A stretch of DNA of 64,000 bases. It comes from Methanosarcina barkeri 3 (GTDB lineage Archaea; Halobacteriota; Methanosarcinia; Methanosarcinales; Methanosarcinaceae). The position numbers and the translations under genes were made by a program. Position 1 is the stretch's first letter. Each line of letters opens with the position of its first letter. Shown one piece after another: positions 43,131 through 52,948 of this stretch. The notes beneath the pieces are model-generated. The model worked only from the letters and a program-made list of their open reading frames with translations. It had not been told where the DNA came from and made no database searches. The stretch lies in NCBI RefSeq assembly GCF_000970305.1, contig NZ_CP009517.1, positions 496,001 through 560,000 on the forward strand, in the 5' to 3' direction.

Positions 43131-43916
43131 TTGCTCGGTTTCCTTTATCCTCCGATACTTGAATTGCCCTTAGCCATAATCCTTCTGCTTCTTATTATTA
43201 CAATTCCTCTAATCGTTATCTACTTATTCCTAAGGCTCACAGAGGCGGCCTTTGAGGAGATAGGCTTCGATCACTGGCATGCAACTCTCGCTGTCTTCGG
43301 CTCGTTCATAGGAAGCCTGATTAATATACCGCTTTATGCAGGCACTATAAGCTCCTATCCCGGATGGTACATAACACTTGCCAGTATCTTTGCTCCAGGG
43401 TTCCCGACGACCTTCCATCCCTTATATTTAGCTATAAACGTGGGAGGGGCAATAGTACCTCTTATTATATCTGCCCACCTTGTTTTGACTCGTAGGGTAT
43501 CGGCTTCCAAGGCAGGTGCAGGGATTCTGGTTGTAGCATTAATAACTTATGTTTTAGCACAGCCTGTGGCAGGTAAGGGAATAGTTCTTCCCTTCTGGGT
43601 GTCTCCCGTATTAGCGGTAATTTGCAGTCTAGTCTTATTACGAGGTTATTGTGGCGCACCATCGCTTGCATATATAAGCGGCTCGATAGGAACCCTCCTG
43701 GGTGCAGATGTTATGAATATTCTGACTCCAGGAGTACTCCCTGCTCTCTCACCAGTAGGATTGCAGACTTCAAAGTCATTAGTCCTATCCATAGGAGGAG
43801 CGGGCGTATTTGATGGCATATTCTTAACAGGAATATTGGCTGTGCTCTTCGCCTCAGGAATAGTACGCTTTTTCCATGGATCATGCGAAGGTGTAAGAAT
43901 GCACAGAAATACATAA
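43131..43916 (+). CDS. DUF1614 multi-pass membrane protein
   Basis: 261 residues from TTG 43131. This start is chosen because GAGGTG (43119-43124) is a proper ribosome site six bases upstream; the in-frame GTG at 43122 lies inside that site. About seven hydrophobic helices, beginning LPLAIILLLLIITIPLIVIYLFL. Family hallmarks are GSFIGSLINIPL, the NVGGAIVPLIIS segment and GADVMNIL. Function unknown; members occur in methanogens and clostridia. A TATA-like element lies about 30 bases upstream, so the leader is very short. Confidence 0.88.
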   Translation: MLGFLYPPILELPLAIILLLLIITIPLIVIYLFLRLTEAAFEEIGFDHWHATLAVFGSFIGSLINIPLYAGTISSYPGWYITLASIFAPGFPTTFHPLYLAINVGGAIVPLIISAHLVLTRRVSASKAGAGILVVALITYVLAQPVAGKGIVLPFWVSPVLAVICSLVLLRGYCGAPSLAYISGSIGTLLGADVMNILTPGVLPALSPVGLQTSKSLVLSIGGAGVFDGIFLTGILAVLFASGIVRFFHGSCEGVRMHRNT

Positions 43917-44031
43917 CTAAAAAAGCTATTGATTATCATTCCTTCATGAATTAAGTCTTACTTTTCATCATGATTCAATCTAAAGACAGTTTCAATAAAT
44001 TTATTTATCATCAATTCAATTTCTAATTAAG

Positions 44032-44562
44032 ATGAACTATATCAAAACCTGGAAAGAGGTTATCCTGAAACCAGCTGAATTTTTCATGAAAATGCCTACG
44101 AGTGGAGGATACGCTGATCCCCTTACTTTTGCAGCAATCAGCTATATCATATCCTGGCTTTTATCTCTACTTGTTTTCTTCAGTGTGTTAACAATGGAAG
44201 ATTCGGGATTTAGCTTTTCCGAATTTGGCCGTATTTCTATGATAGTGGGAGTAGGACTTTTTTTAGTATTCGTTTCTCTTCTTATCCTATCTCTAATCGC
44301 TAATCTCCTTTATAGGGCGCTTGGAGGAACTGGAAGTTATGAAGGTACCGTAAGATTTGCATCATATGCAAGTGCTGCATTGGTATTTTTAGCAGTTCCT
44401 TATGTCGTCTCAGTCGCTGTAGTTTACGAGATGTGTCTTCTTATTATGGGTGGTATGTTTGTGCATAATGTAAGTATGAGAAAATCCATAATAGCAGTAT
44501 TTCTAAGCTTTTTCCTACCATCAACTATCTGGACGCTAGCTATCTTATTTGGCTTTGTATAA
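44032..44562 (+). CDS. Yip1-family membrane protein
   Basis: 176 residues. The N-terminal WKEVILKPAEFFMKMP is the characteristic amphipathic start of prokaryotic Yip1-domain proteins, followed by about five hydrophobic helices (AAISYIISWLLSLLVFF, IVGVGLFLVFVSLLILSLIANLL and others) and the RFASYASAA segment typical of the domain. Prokaryotic members have no established function. It is flanked by two other small membrane-protein genes on the same strand (DUF1614 upstream, BofA-like downstream), each more than 100 bases apart, so they are probably separate units. Confidence 0.85.
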   Translation: MNYIKTWKEVILKPAEFFMKMPTSGGYADPLTFAAISYIISWLLSLLVFFSVLTMEDSGFSFSEFGRISMIVGVGLFLVFVSLLILSLIANLLYRALGGTGSYEGTVRFASYASAALVFLAVPYVVSVAVVYEMCLLIMGGMFVHNVSMRKSIIAVFLSFFLPSTIWTLAILFGFV

Positions 44563-44826
44563 CAAAAAATTACTCGATAATTCACGTTGAATGTTATAAA
44601 GCTACTATAAGCCATCTACACATTACATACACGATCGATAGCAGGTTTTCAGGATATTGGTGAATAATTATATCCAGAGTATACAAAATAATTAGCGAAG
44701 GTTGTTAAGGTCGTTTCACGAAGACTGTTTAAGCATTGAATTTCCTTCAAAATAAGAAATAGTAGAAGCTTTAGAATCCAAAAATCAATGATAGTTATAA
44801 ATGAATTGAATTTCTAAATAGAAATT

Positions 44827-45084
44827 ATGGCATTTACAATTATAGAAATCTCAACGCTATTTCTGGCAATTATAATAGCTGTTGTATTATACGTAATTCT
44901 TAAGAACGGTACTCAGCTTGCTATGAATGCTGTACTTGGAATTTTAGTCTTAGCTGCAGCAAAATTTTTATTTGGGATTAAAATCGCAATAACATTATTA
45001 ACTGTCTTGATTTGCGCAATTGGAGGTATTTTTGGAGCACTTTTAATTATCATATTGAACTATCTTGGAATAGCTTTTGTATAA
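44827..45084 (+). CDS. BofA-like small membrane protein
   Basis: 85 residues, three hydrophobic helices: STLFLAIIIAVVLYVIL, LAMNAVLGILVLAAAKFL and LICAIGGIFGALLIIILNYLG. The central AMNAVLGILVL and the GGIFGALLIIILNYLGI ending match the pro-sigmaK-processing-inhibitor BofA family (in Bacillus it restrains an intramembrane protease). Archaeal members are common in Methanosarcina but their role is not known, since there is no sporulation. Starts at ATG 44827 with TATA-like DNA upstream and no clear ribosome site. Confidence 0.82.
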   Translation: MAFTIIEISTLFLAIIIAVVLYVILKNGTQLAMNAVLGILVLAAAKFLFGIKIAITLLTVLICAIGGIFGALLIIILNYLGIAFV

Positions 45085-45947
45085 CCAATGAAAAACTTTA
45101 TGCAATTTTATTTCCCGTATTAAGGTAGTCTGGTTGTAAGATACCCATACCATACGCATAGTTTGCGTTTGGTTTTCTGGATATTAGTGGATAAATGGGG
45201 ATAAATATTACCAGGCTCACAAGCCATAGGCTACTTTTGGCTCTTTAGAAAGTCTCTTTCGTAGAACTTGTCAAGAATTTTTAATTGAATCTTTTTAGCA
45301 TCAAATCTTAAGCTTTGATTTAATTTTAAGGTGCACGTTTGGATAGGACTTTTACAGAGCCACTTTTTTCAACAGCGATAATATTTTCAAAATATTTTCC
45401 GTATCATAGGATCTAGTATCATAGGATCTAGTATCATAGGATCTAGTATCATAGGACCTAGTATCATAGGACCTAGTATCATAGGACCTATTGACATCTC
45501 CAAATTCGATATTTGGTGAGATAAGTTTGAGTTTTGGGATAGGCTCTTTGGTTATTTCTGCTAAGCTGCATCTGTTTTCTAAGCTTACCTGCTTACAGGT
45601 AAGTAATTGTACGTAACGAAAAAAATAGAGTGAAAAACGAATGTGTTAGTATTCCGGAAAATATCAACGGATTATTGAGGGACAACCCTAATTACTTTCT
45701 AAACAGAAAATAACTTTGTTCAATAGTTAAAAATAAATTGCGAAAATCAATAGTTCTTCGGTTTTCAGTCAAACAGCAACCAAAAAGAAACTGTTTTAGA
45801 CATTAATCTTATCAGAACTAAGGTGTTGGGCAATTGACAGGTCAAGAGAAAGGTCAAGAGAAGATGGACAAACCAAATTCGAAATTCTAACTTTATTACG
45901 AGAATAATTCCAATACCTATAAAACTTCAACTCTCTTAATACCAAGC
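45085..45947. other. Long gap with a 15-bp minisatellite and possible insertion-sequence scar
   Basis: At 45401-45490 six copies of GTATCATAGGATCTA (later copies GGACCTA). At 45531-45545 is GTTTTGGGATAGGCT, which recurs exactly at 60799-60813. Around 45590-45605 is CTTACCTGCTTACAGGTAAG, an imperfect hairpin. No gene seen. Confidence 0.6.
45401..45490. repeat. 15-bp tandem repeat, 6 copies
   Basis: Unit GTATCATAGGATCTA; three copies carry GATCTA and the last three GACCTA, indicating amplification after the change. Confidence 0.95.
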
Positions 45948-47024
45948 ATGAAGGGGATTATTTTTATCGATGAAGGCAGCCTTCCCACACCTGAAGGTAT
46001 CACACGGGAGTGGGTAAAGGCAGCAGCTGAAAATCGAAATGAAGATGAAAAACTCTTTTCTGTAGTAAGGGAGGCTTTCCGGAGGAAAATCGACGTGGGG
46101 ATACATGTGCCCACTTATCCTCAGTTTAGAGATATGATAGGGCAGTTTCTGGACATCATCAAGGATGAAAAGAACTGTTCTGAGCCTTATGTACTGAAAG
46201 AGGAAAATGCAAAGATCCTTGAGCTGGAAATAATTGACGAGATTGCAAAACACTACAAAGAAAAGACAGGAAAGACTCTTGAAGTCAGGGTTTGTGTTGC
46301 AGGCCCTACAGACCTCTATCTTCAGGCCTTCGGGGCAACTGATTATGTGGACGCTTATAATATCCTTGCACTGGATATCGAAAAATTCATTAAACAGGCG
46401 TTTAAAACAGCAAAAAATTTTAAAATTAAAGTTATAGCTCTGGACGAAATCAGCCTGGGATTAAATGATAAGATTCAGTTTTCTGACTCTGATATCATAT
46501 CGGCTCTTTCAGTTGCCTCTACCTATGCTCGGCAGCAAGGAGCAGACATGGAAATTCATCTGTATTCTCCTTTGAAATATAAGCTTATATGCGAGACCCC
46601 TATCAATGTCATTGGATTTGAATATGCGGGAACTCCTTCCTACCTCGATCTTCTGGACAGAAAAGTACTGGAGGATTCAAATACTTATGTAGGAGTTGGA
46701 ATCTCAAGAACTGACATTTTCAGTCTTATAAGCATTATCAATGAAAAGTATAGAGTTAATGCCTGGAAGGAAAAAGAATATCTGCAAAAAATCGTAACTG
46801 AGCTGGAGACTCCAGACGTTATAAAAAAGAGACTTGAAACGGCTTTTTCCGTTCTTGGGGATCGCATAAAGTATGCGAATCCGGACTGCGGACTGGCGTT
46901 CTGGCCGGATCAGGACCTTGCTTTCAAGCTGCTTGAAAATACGGCAAAAGCCATTAATGAATTTAATGCAGAAAGGAAACCAGTAAATAAATTAAACTGG
47001 GAAGAGATTATACGTGAATTATAA
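45948..47024 (+). CDS. MetE/UROD-fold protein, methylcobalamin-dependent methionine-synthase-like
   Basis: 358 residues, soluble. The start MKGIIFIDEGSLPTPEGITREW resembles the DxGSxPxP opening of archaeal single-domain MetE proteins, which move a methyl group from a methylated corrinoid to homocysteine. VPTYPQFRDM and VRVCVAGPTDLY are further shared patterns. In MetE the zinc is held by His-x-Cys, a Glu and a late Cys. Here the His is in EIHLYSP, but the Cys two residues later is Tyr; the Glu is in GFEYAG and the late Cys in NPDCGLAFWP. So three of four expected ligands remain, and the enzyme may use another thiol, another metal or another substrate. It is a lone gene with no clear ribosome site. 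Confidence 0.7.
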   Translation: MKGIIFIDEGSLPTPEGITREWVKAAAENRNEDEKLFSVVREAFRRKIDVGIHVPTYPQFRDMIGQFLDIIKDEKNCSEPYVLKEENAKILELEIIDEIAKHYKEKTGKTLEVRVCVAGPTDLYLQAFGATDYVDAYNILALDIEKFIKQAFKTAKNFKIKVIALDEISLGLNDKIQFSDSDIISALSVASTYARQQGADMEIHLYSPLKYKLICETPINVIGFEYAGTPSYLDLLDRKVLEDSNTYVGVGISRTDIFSLISIINEKYRVNAWKEKEYLQKIVTELETPDVIKKRLETAFSVLGDRIKYANPDCGLAFWPDQDLAFKLLENTAKAINEFNAERKPVNKLNWEEIIREL

Positions 47025-47100
47025 CGATTTTACATAATAACATTTAGCAAAAATAGGGACGAAAAACTTAAAAAATATGAGTGATCAGTCAATCAGAAAG

Positions 47101-47214
47101 AATTCAAACATTACTGAACTACAATTCAAACATTACTGAACTAACAATTCAAACATTACTGAACTAACAATTCAAACATTACTGAACTAACAATTCAAAC
47201 ATTACTGAACTAAC
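47101..47214. repeat. 23-bp tandem repeat, 5 copies
   Basis: Unit AATTCAAACATTACTGAACTAAC, the first copy one base shorter. It lies between the MetE-like gene and the aldo/keto reductase gene, ending 50 bases before the latter's ATG, so it is part of its promoter or leader. Confidence 0.95.
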
Positions 47215-47263
47215 AATTGAAAACACAGCACGAATTCGTTTGAAAGCCATAGGAGAAAGAAAG

Positions 47264-48490
47264 ATGTTATACAGAAAAGTGCCTAAGAATGAAGACGAAC
47301 TTTCAGTATTAGGATTCGGGTGTATGCGTCTTCCTATCAAAGAAGATGGGACTATAGATGAAAAAAGAGCGACAAACCAGGTACGTTATGCAATCGACCA
47401 CGGAGTAAATTACATCGATACAGCCTGGCCTTATCACATGGGAGAAAGCGAGCCTTTCCTTGGCCATGCCCTTGCGGATGGATATCGAGCAAAGGTTAAA
47501 CTTGCTACAAAGCTTCCATCCTGGCTCATAAAAAGTCGAGAAGATATGGATAGTTTCCTCAATGCTCAGTTAAAGAGACTCAACACGGACCATATTGATT
47601 ATTATCTGGTCCATGGTCTTGCGGGAGAAGTATGGGATAAACTTGAGCCTCTTGGTATAACCGATTTCCTTGATGAGGCAAAAGCCGATGGACGTATTGT
47701 CAATGCAGGTTTTTCTTTCCACGGCTCAATTGAGGATTTCAAATGGATTGTCGATGCATATCCCTGGAAGTTCTGCCAGATTCAGTATAATTTCATGGAC
47801 GAGAAGCACCAGGCAGGAACAGAAGGGCTTAAATATGCGGCTTCAAAGAGTCTGGGAATTATTATCATGGAGCCTCTGCTAGGAGGCAATCTGGCCAACC
47901 GAGTTCCCTCTGAAGTTAAGGAAATCTGGAACGAAGCATCCGTAAAACGTACACCAGCAGAATGGGCACTTCGCTGGATTTGGAACCATCCGGAAGTCAC
48001 AACTGTGCTTTCAGGCATGAGTGAGGAAGCCCAAATAGAGGAGAACTTGAAAACAGCAGATGAAGCCTATCCTAACTCATTGACTGAAGCCGAACTGCAG
48101 CTTGTTAGCAGAGTTGAGCAAAAGTACCGTCAGCTCATAAAAATTGGCTGTACTGGCTGTCAGTATTGCATGCCCTGTCCTTCAGGAGTAAGCATCCCTG
48201 AATGTTTTGATATTTATAACAACTTGCACATGTTTGGCAATGTGGATGGATCCAAATTCGCGTATGCTATGAGGATGAGCGGAGCATTCACGGACAGTGA
48301 TCCTGGGGGGTTTGCTTCTCTATGTATTGAGTGCGGTCAATGTATGGAGAAATGTCCCCAGAGTCTGAAAATTCCTGACCTGCTAAAAGCTGTGGCAGAA
48401 GAGCTTGAAGGGCCTGACTTTGAGCAAAGATTGGCCATGGTAAGGCAGTCTTTAAGGAAAACTAAGCCACAAAACAATACACAGGACTAA
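47264..48490 (+). CDS. Aldo/keto reductase with C-terminal iron-sulfur domain
   Basis: 408 residues from ATG 47264, chosen because AGGAGA lies about eight bases upstream; an in-frame TTG at 47240 precedes that site. The barrel domain starts LGFGCMRLPIKEDG; the catalytic Asp/Tyr are in YIDTAWPYHMGESE, Lys in ATKLPSW and His in YLVHGL. From about residue 298 comes a ferredoxin-like part: GCTGCQYCMPCPSGVSIP and ECGQCMEKCPQSLKIP, giving two 4Fe-4S-type Cys clusters. This fused type is common in anaerobes and probably couples NAD(P)H or ferredoxin to carbonyl reduction; the substrate is unknown. Confidence 0.92.
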   Translation: MLYRKVPKNEDELSVLGFGCMRLPIKEDGTIDEKRATNQVRYAIDHGVNYIDTAWPYHMGESEPFLGHALADGYRAKVKLATKLPSWLIKSREDMDSFLNAQLKRLNTDHIDYYLVHGLAGEVWDKLEPLGITDFLDEAKADGRIVNAGFSFHGSIEDFKWIVDAYPWKFCQIQYNFMDEKHQAGTEGLKYAASKSLGIIIMEPLLGGNLANRVPSEVKEIWNEASVKRTPAEWALRWIWNHPEVTTVLSGMSEEAQIEENLKTADEAYPNSLTEAELQLVSRVEQKYRQLIKIGCTGCQYCMPCPSGVSIPECFDIYNNLHMFGNVDGSKFAYAMRMSGAFTDSDPGGFASLCIECGQCMEKCPQSLKIPDLLKAVAEELEGPDFEQRLAMVRQSLRKTKPQNNTQD

Positions 48491-48664
48491 TCATACTAAA
48501 TAGTCACAACACTTTTCAGATATTTCCAAGAAGCTGTCTTAAGAGGGTCTCAAATTGTTATTGAGATACCTAACACTATGAATAATTTCCCATTTAATGT
48601 AAATTAGCTTCTGCTAAATATTTCGAAAAACGCCATTAAGAAAGTGTTTATGAGATAGAATATT

Positions 48665-49894
48665 ATGACGGATAAAGTACAGAAAAACAACGTACAGAAA
48701 AACAAAGTACAGAAAAACAAAGTACAGAAGAAAAACAAAAAGATAAGTTTGATTTTTCTAGCTATTTTAAGTATTTTTATCTCTGTCTATGTTGCAGGAA
48801 ACTATTATGTAGGTTTACGTTTTTTTCAATCATTAACCAATTTTATTGAACCTCACTCTTTGCTTTACTGGACCTGCTATTCACTTCTTGCAACATCATT
48901 TTTTGCATCCAGGTTAGGAAAAAGATTTTGTCCTGGATATGTTAATGATTTAATCTCTGTAACGGGCGATTACTGGCTGGGTGCTGTTTACTATTCTTTT
49001 TTGATGTGGATAGTTATGGATATTCTTCATCACTTAACTAATCTCATATTTCCAACGACACAGATTATTCAATACCCATCATTTTACTGGGGTTTTTTAG
49101 TTTTATCCCTGGTCTTTCTTCTTTTAATATATGGAACCTGGAATGCAAACAGTCCACAAGTTGTGCATTATGATATTACCATTAAAAAAAGAGTACAAAA
49201 TTTATCAGAAATTCATGTTGTTATGGTATCCGACATACACCTTGGGCTGGTAGTTGATAATGATCGTCTTGATGCAATGGTTAGTAGAATCAACGAGCTT
49301 GATCCAGATATTGTGATTCTTGCCGGGGATATCATAGATGAGGATGTAAGATTCTTTGCCAATAGTAAAATGCCGGAAATACTGAAAAAACTAAGATCCA
49401 GGTACGGTGTGTATGCAGTTCTTGGAAACCATGAATATATTAGCGGCAATAGTGAGCTAGCCATTGAATATTTGCAGCAGGCTGGGATTAATGTGCTGGT
49501 TGATGAGTGCATGAAAATAAACAATCAATTTTATATAATTGGCCGAGATGATCGCACGGCTGGTCGTATGTTCGGAAAATCACGTCTTGAGCTATCTAGC
49601 CTTATAGAAGAAATCGACAATAATCTCCCGATTATTCTGTTGGATCACCAACCCATTAATCTGGATGAAGGACAGCGAAATGGAGTCGACTTACAATTAT
49701 CTGGTCATACGCATAACGGACAATTTTTTCCCAATAATCTGATTGCCAAGCATATATTTGAAAACAGTTGGGGCTATTTGAGAAAAGGAGAATATCAGAT
49801 AGTTGTCTCCTCTGGATTCGGTACATGGGGTCCACCAATCAGGATTGGAAGCCACTCTGAAATTACAGATCTAACTATTTACTTCGAAAAATAG
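48665..49894 (+). CDS. Membrane metallophosphoesterase (YkuE/calcineurin-like)
   Basis: 409 residues. The first 24 residues contain a repeated KVQKN motif from a 15-bp DNA repeat (GTACAGAAAAACAAA), then membrane helices (ISLIFLAILSIFISVYVAG and three more up to about residue 160). The C-terminal phosphoesterase domain has all metal motifs: SDIHLG (DxH), LAGDIIDE (GDxxD), LGNHEY (GNHE), ILLDHQP and SGHTHNGQ (GHxH). The arrangement matches YkuE-type enzymes anchored by N-terminal helices, whose suggested substrates include lipid pyrophosphates. Weak ribosome site; lone gene. Confidence 0.92.
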   Translation: MTDKVQKNNVQKNKVQKNKVQKKNKKISLIFLAILSIFISVYVAGNYYVGLRFFQSLTNFIEPHSLLYWTCYSLLATSFFASRLGKRFCPGYVNDLISVTGDYWLGAVYYSFLMWIVMDILHHLTNLIFPTTQIIQYPSFYWGFLVLSLVFLLLIYGTWNANSPQVVHYDITIKKRVQNLSEIHVVMVSDIHLGLVVDNDRLDAMVSRINELDPDIVILAGDIIDEDVRFFANSKMPEILKKLRSRYGVYAVLGNHEYISGNSELAIEYLQQAGINVLVDECMKINNQFYIIGRDDRTAGRMFGKSRLELSSLIEEIDNNLPIILLDHQPINLDEGQRNGVDLQLSGHTHNGQFFPNNLIAKHIFENSWGYLRKGEYQIVVSSGFGTWGPPIRIGSHSEITDLTIYFEK

Positions 49895-50359
49895 ATGTTT
49901 ACTCTCTTAAAATAGATGTTTGCTTTCTTATGACTTATGCGGTTGAATGAAAAACTAATATGATTAAACTTCTTAACTGACTAAAAGGTGTCTTTTATCA
50001 TGGCGTTTTTTAAATTCCCGTTTAGGAGATGCAGTTTTAAGTTATAGGATAGGCTCTCTAAGAATGGAAAAGCTAATTTCAAAGATTGAGTAAAAAAGTC
50101 GCTGTAATTATAATATATGGCTTTTTTATTTGAACCGATAGTGGAGATAAGTGTTCTAAGTGAATGAATAAAAATTTTGATCGAGAAATTAGTTTGTTTT
50201 CTTTTCAATTCTTTATTCACTTTTTCGGTCAGCTGGGTCTCCTACTCATCCCAAAATAGACCAAATAGGAACTAGACCAAGTCGGAGAAGGAAAAAATCC
50301 GTAACTGGTGAGAATGAATTGATCTCATAAAATTATGGGTTTTATTCTATGGTTTTATT
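49895..50359. other. Gap, no supported gene
   Basis: A minus-strand frame at 49981-50220 lacks a ribosome site and any recognised motif. ATAGGATAGGCTCTC at 50045-50059 resembles the GGGATAGGCT element found at 45531 and 60799. At 50252-50262 ATCCCAAAATA may be its inverted partner, so a small decayed element could lie at about 50045-50265. Confidence 0.4.
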
Positions 50360-50830
50360 TTATGATTTTGTTTTTTCAGCACTTTCTTTTTGCCACCTAT
50401 AATGGATTCCGCGTTTTGAAATCCAGTTTTCTGGACCGTATTTGCCAATTAAGTCTAAGTGGTAGTCTAAACTCGGATGAACGGACCTCAAATAATCAAG
50501 TTTAGTACAGCTACGGCGATCGCCACACTCCCAGCATCCGAGGTATCCTTTATCTTGCACACAGTTCCTAATCTCGCAGACAGGCTTTCCACCTCCTTCT
50601 CTGCAAGGCATAGAGCATTTTAATGATTTGATTTCCTTAAGTACCTTGATAAACACCGGATAATCTTCAAAGGCAGGATTTTTTTCAGCTTTAAGCTTTG
50701 CATATTCATCAAACTGAAGATAGGAAAGCTTTTCTTCAAGCTTATGAGCAAGATTAAACAGATCCTTGTTAGAAGGGATGCAATCGATACAACATAACCC
50801 ACACCAGGCTGTGAACTTCTTTTCATTCAT
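50360..50830 (-). CDS. DUF3795 cysteine-rich protein
   Basis: 156 residues. The N-terminal WCGLCCIDCIPSN and the later CSMPCREGGGKPVCEIRNC and GCWECGDRRSC give about a dozen cysteines in the DUF3795 arrangement, probably binding metal or Fe-S clusters. The family is widespread in anaerobes and methanogens; function is unknown. Start ATG 50830 is preceded by AGGTAAAAAG. Lone gene on the minus strand, facing away from the aminotransferase gene. Confidence 0.88.
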   Translation of the reverse strand: MNEKKFTAWCGLCCIDCIPSNKDLFNLAHKLEEKLSYLQFDEYAKLKAEKNPAFEDYPVFIKVLKEIKSLKCSMPCREGGGKPVCEIRNCVQDKGYLGCWECGDRRSCTKLDYLRSVHPSLDYHLDLIGKYGPENWISKRGIHYRWQKESAEKTKS

Positions 50831-51125
50831 CTTTTTACCTCAAGAAGCACCTGTTAAGCTCAAATATGCTATCAAATATATGCTACAAGCATTCCTCTTT
50901 ATAATAAAACTTCATGAAACCTGATAGTTTTCAAATGAAGACCAAAGTCTTGTAAATATTTAAAGTACATACTATTAATAAGTCCGATTTTTATAGATCA
51001 ACAGATTGATAAAGTGGAATAGCTTCAATTGAGTTCAGCGATACCAAATAATTAGCCTGAGAAAATTAGTGCTCAGGTGCTATCCCTAAACTTCTTTTGG
51101 TTAGCTGTATAGGAAATGATTTGTA

Positions 51126-52346
51126 ATGTCAAGCAAGACAACATTTGAAATAGAAGACAAGTGTCTTCCACCTTTCTTCGTGAAGCAGAAAATTTCCGTT
51201 GAAAAAGGAGATGGAGTTTACGTATGGGACGAAGAAGGAAAGATGTATATTGATTTCACGGCAGGTTGGGGTGTAACATGTATCGGTCATGCAAACCCTG
51301 TCATCACTGAAGCTTTGATTGACCAGGGAAGAAAGATAATTCAAAACCCCAATTCGGGACTTACATATTCTCCTGCACGTGCACGTCTACTTTCCTTACT
51401 CGCAGAAATCCTGCCTTCCAATCTTACAAGAGTATTTTTCACGAACAGCGGAGCTGAAGCAAATGATGCTGCCATTAAACTGGCTCGAAAGGTGACAGGA
51501 AGGTCTGACATAATTTCTACATATCAAAGCTTTCATGGGCGTACGATCAGTACAACATCTGCCACAGGTCAACCCAAGCATAGGGATAGGTATAGTCCTC
51601 TGATGCCTAATTATCGGTTCGTTCCTTATGATGACCTGGAGGCTATGAAATGTTATCTGGACGAGAATGTTGCTGCAGTAATTCTTGAACCTATTCAGGG
51701 AGAAGGCGGAGTCCACATACCTTCAGAAGGATACCTGAAAGAGGTAAGCAACCTGTGCAAGAAGAACGGAAGTTTGCTGATCGTTGATGAAATTCAAACC
51801 GGATTTTTCAGAACAGGGCCAGCTTTTGTTACAGGTTCCTGCGATGTGAAAGCAGATTTTATGACAATGGCAAAAGGGATTGCAGGTGGTTTCCCGTTTG
51901 GTGCTTTCGCCTTATCTGAGACTATTGCAAAAAAGCTTGAGATCGGCGACCATGGTGGTACATATTGTGGCAATCCTCTTGGTTGTGCCGTTTCTTACGC
52001 AGTGATAAAATACCTGATAGATAACAATATTTCCAAAAATGTAGAAGAAATTGGTTGTCTTGCCCTGAAAAGAATGAGCTTGTGGCCGGAAACTTATGGG
52101 AATATAGTTGCCGACATACGTGGAAAAGGGCTCCTTATTATGGTCGAATTCCAGAGTGAAGATATCGCCACAAATGTCAAAAATGAGTGTTTATCAAAAG
52201 GTTTATTTGTCACTCAAACTCAGGGTAACGGAATAAGGATATTTCCCGCGCTAAACATCAAGAAGGAAGAATTAGAGGAAGGCCTTCTAATTATCGAGGG
52301 TGCGGTAAAGGAAATTAGCCTTACTTTCCAAACGCTTACTTTCTAA
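51126..52346 (+). CDS. Class III PLP-dependent aminotransferase
   Basis: 406 residues. The PLP lysine is in FMTMAKGIAGGFPFGAFA, the phosphate-binding turn in FTNSGAEANDAAIKLAR, and the Asp contacting the ring nitrogen in LLIVDEIQTGFFRTG. Similarity is to acetylornithine, 4-aminobutyrate and related omega-aminotransferases; the general shape does not decide the substrate. No biosynthetic partners are adjacent, so a role in arginine synthesis (ArgD) is not supported by context. The last codons (SLTFQTLTF) are written in a 15-bp tandem repeat that continues past the stop, so the C-terminus has been shaped by the repeat. Confidence 0.9.
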   Translation: MSSKTTFEIEDKCLPPFFVKQKISVEKGDGVYVWDEEGKMYIDFTAGWGVTCIGHANPVITEALIDQGRKIIQNPNSGLTYSPARARLLSLLAEILPSNLTRVFFTNSGAEANDAAIKLARKVTGRSDIISTYQSFHGRTISTTSATGQPKHRDRYSPLMPNYRFVPYDDLEAMKCYLDENVAAVILEPIQGEGGVHIPSEGYLKEVSNLCKKNGSLLIVDEIQTGFFRTGPAFVTGSCDVKADFMTMAKGIAGGFPFGAFALSETIAKKLEIGDHGGTYCGNPLGCAVSYAVIKYLIDNNISKNVEEIGCLALKRMSLWPETYGNIVADIRGKGLLIMVEFQSEDIATNVKNECLSKGLFVTQTQGNGIRIFPALNIKKEELEEGLLIIEGAVKEISLTFQTLTF

Positions 52347-52455
52347 ACGCTTACTTTCTAAACGCTTACTTTCCAAATGCTTACTTTCCAAATGCTTACT
52401 TTCCAAACGCTTACTTTCCAAATGCTTACTTTCCAAACGCTTACTTTCCAAATGC
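52321..52455. repeat. 15-bp tandem repeat, 9 copies, starting inside the aminotransferase gene
   Basis: Unit TTACTTTCCAAACGC with C/T variants (TTTCTAA, AAATGC). The first two copies encode the last residues and the stop codon of the aminotransferase; the other copies are non-coding. Confidence 0.95.
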
Positions 52456-52653
52456 CCCATTACAGCTGTCTAAGCTAACTCAGTATAAAAATGATTGGGA
52501 AGACGCGTTAAACTGGATGGATTCGGGACTTAAAAGTGGGCATTAAGAAAATCAATGCAAGCTTAATCGATATAGGTTCAATCCAATATAGGTTCAACCC
52601 TATAGGTTCTCGAGGCTTGTGTCAAAAGTCCTGAAACCATCCAGAAATCTTAA

Positions 52654-52915
52654 GATCTTACTTTCCGCAGATATCCTTACAATTTTCACAATTTTTTCCG
52701 TTGTCGTTTTTCTGGTAACTGCATATGAAGTGAGAAGAAAATATTTTTAAAATATCCTTCAATTTTCGACATTTTTACCTTCAGTGAAAACTTTCAGCTG
52801 GATTTTCCAAAACTTCAGTTGAGATAATAACAGGAGATTTTTGAGAAATTCTCGAAAACCGATATCAGAGAAATTGTTGTTTTTTTGAGAACATCTGCGG
52901 AAAGTCGGTAAGATC
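52654..52915. mobile_element. MITE-like element, 262 bp with terminal inverted repeats
   Basis: The left end GATCTTA-CTTTCCGCAGAT (52654-52672) is matched in reverse at 52893-52915 as ATCTGCGGAAAG-TCGG-TAAGATC: a 19-base match interrupted by a four-base insertion. The inside has no open frame and is AT-rich with poorly matched inner arms. This is what a short non-autonomous insertion element or its remnant would look like. It lies between convergent genes. Confidence 0.55.
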
Positions 52916-52948
52916 TATCCAGTTAAGTGGATAAAGATAAAAAGCTCA

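Noticed and set aside
49981-50220. Minus-strand frame of 79 codons
   Set aside because: No ribosome site, no recognised motif, and an AT-rich composition like the surrounding gap; it overlaps a possible insertion-sequence scar.
51126-52346. Calling the aminotransferase ArgD
   Set aside because: The class is clear, but no arginine-pathway gene is adjacent and substrate-specific residues cannot be judged by eye.
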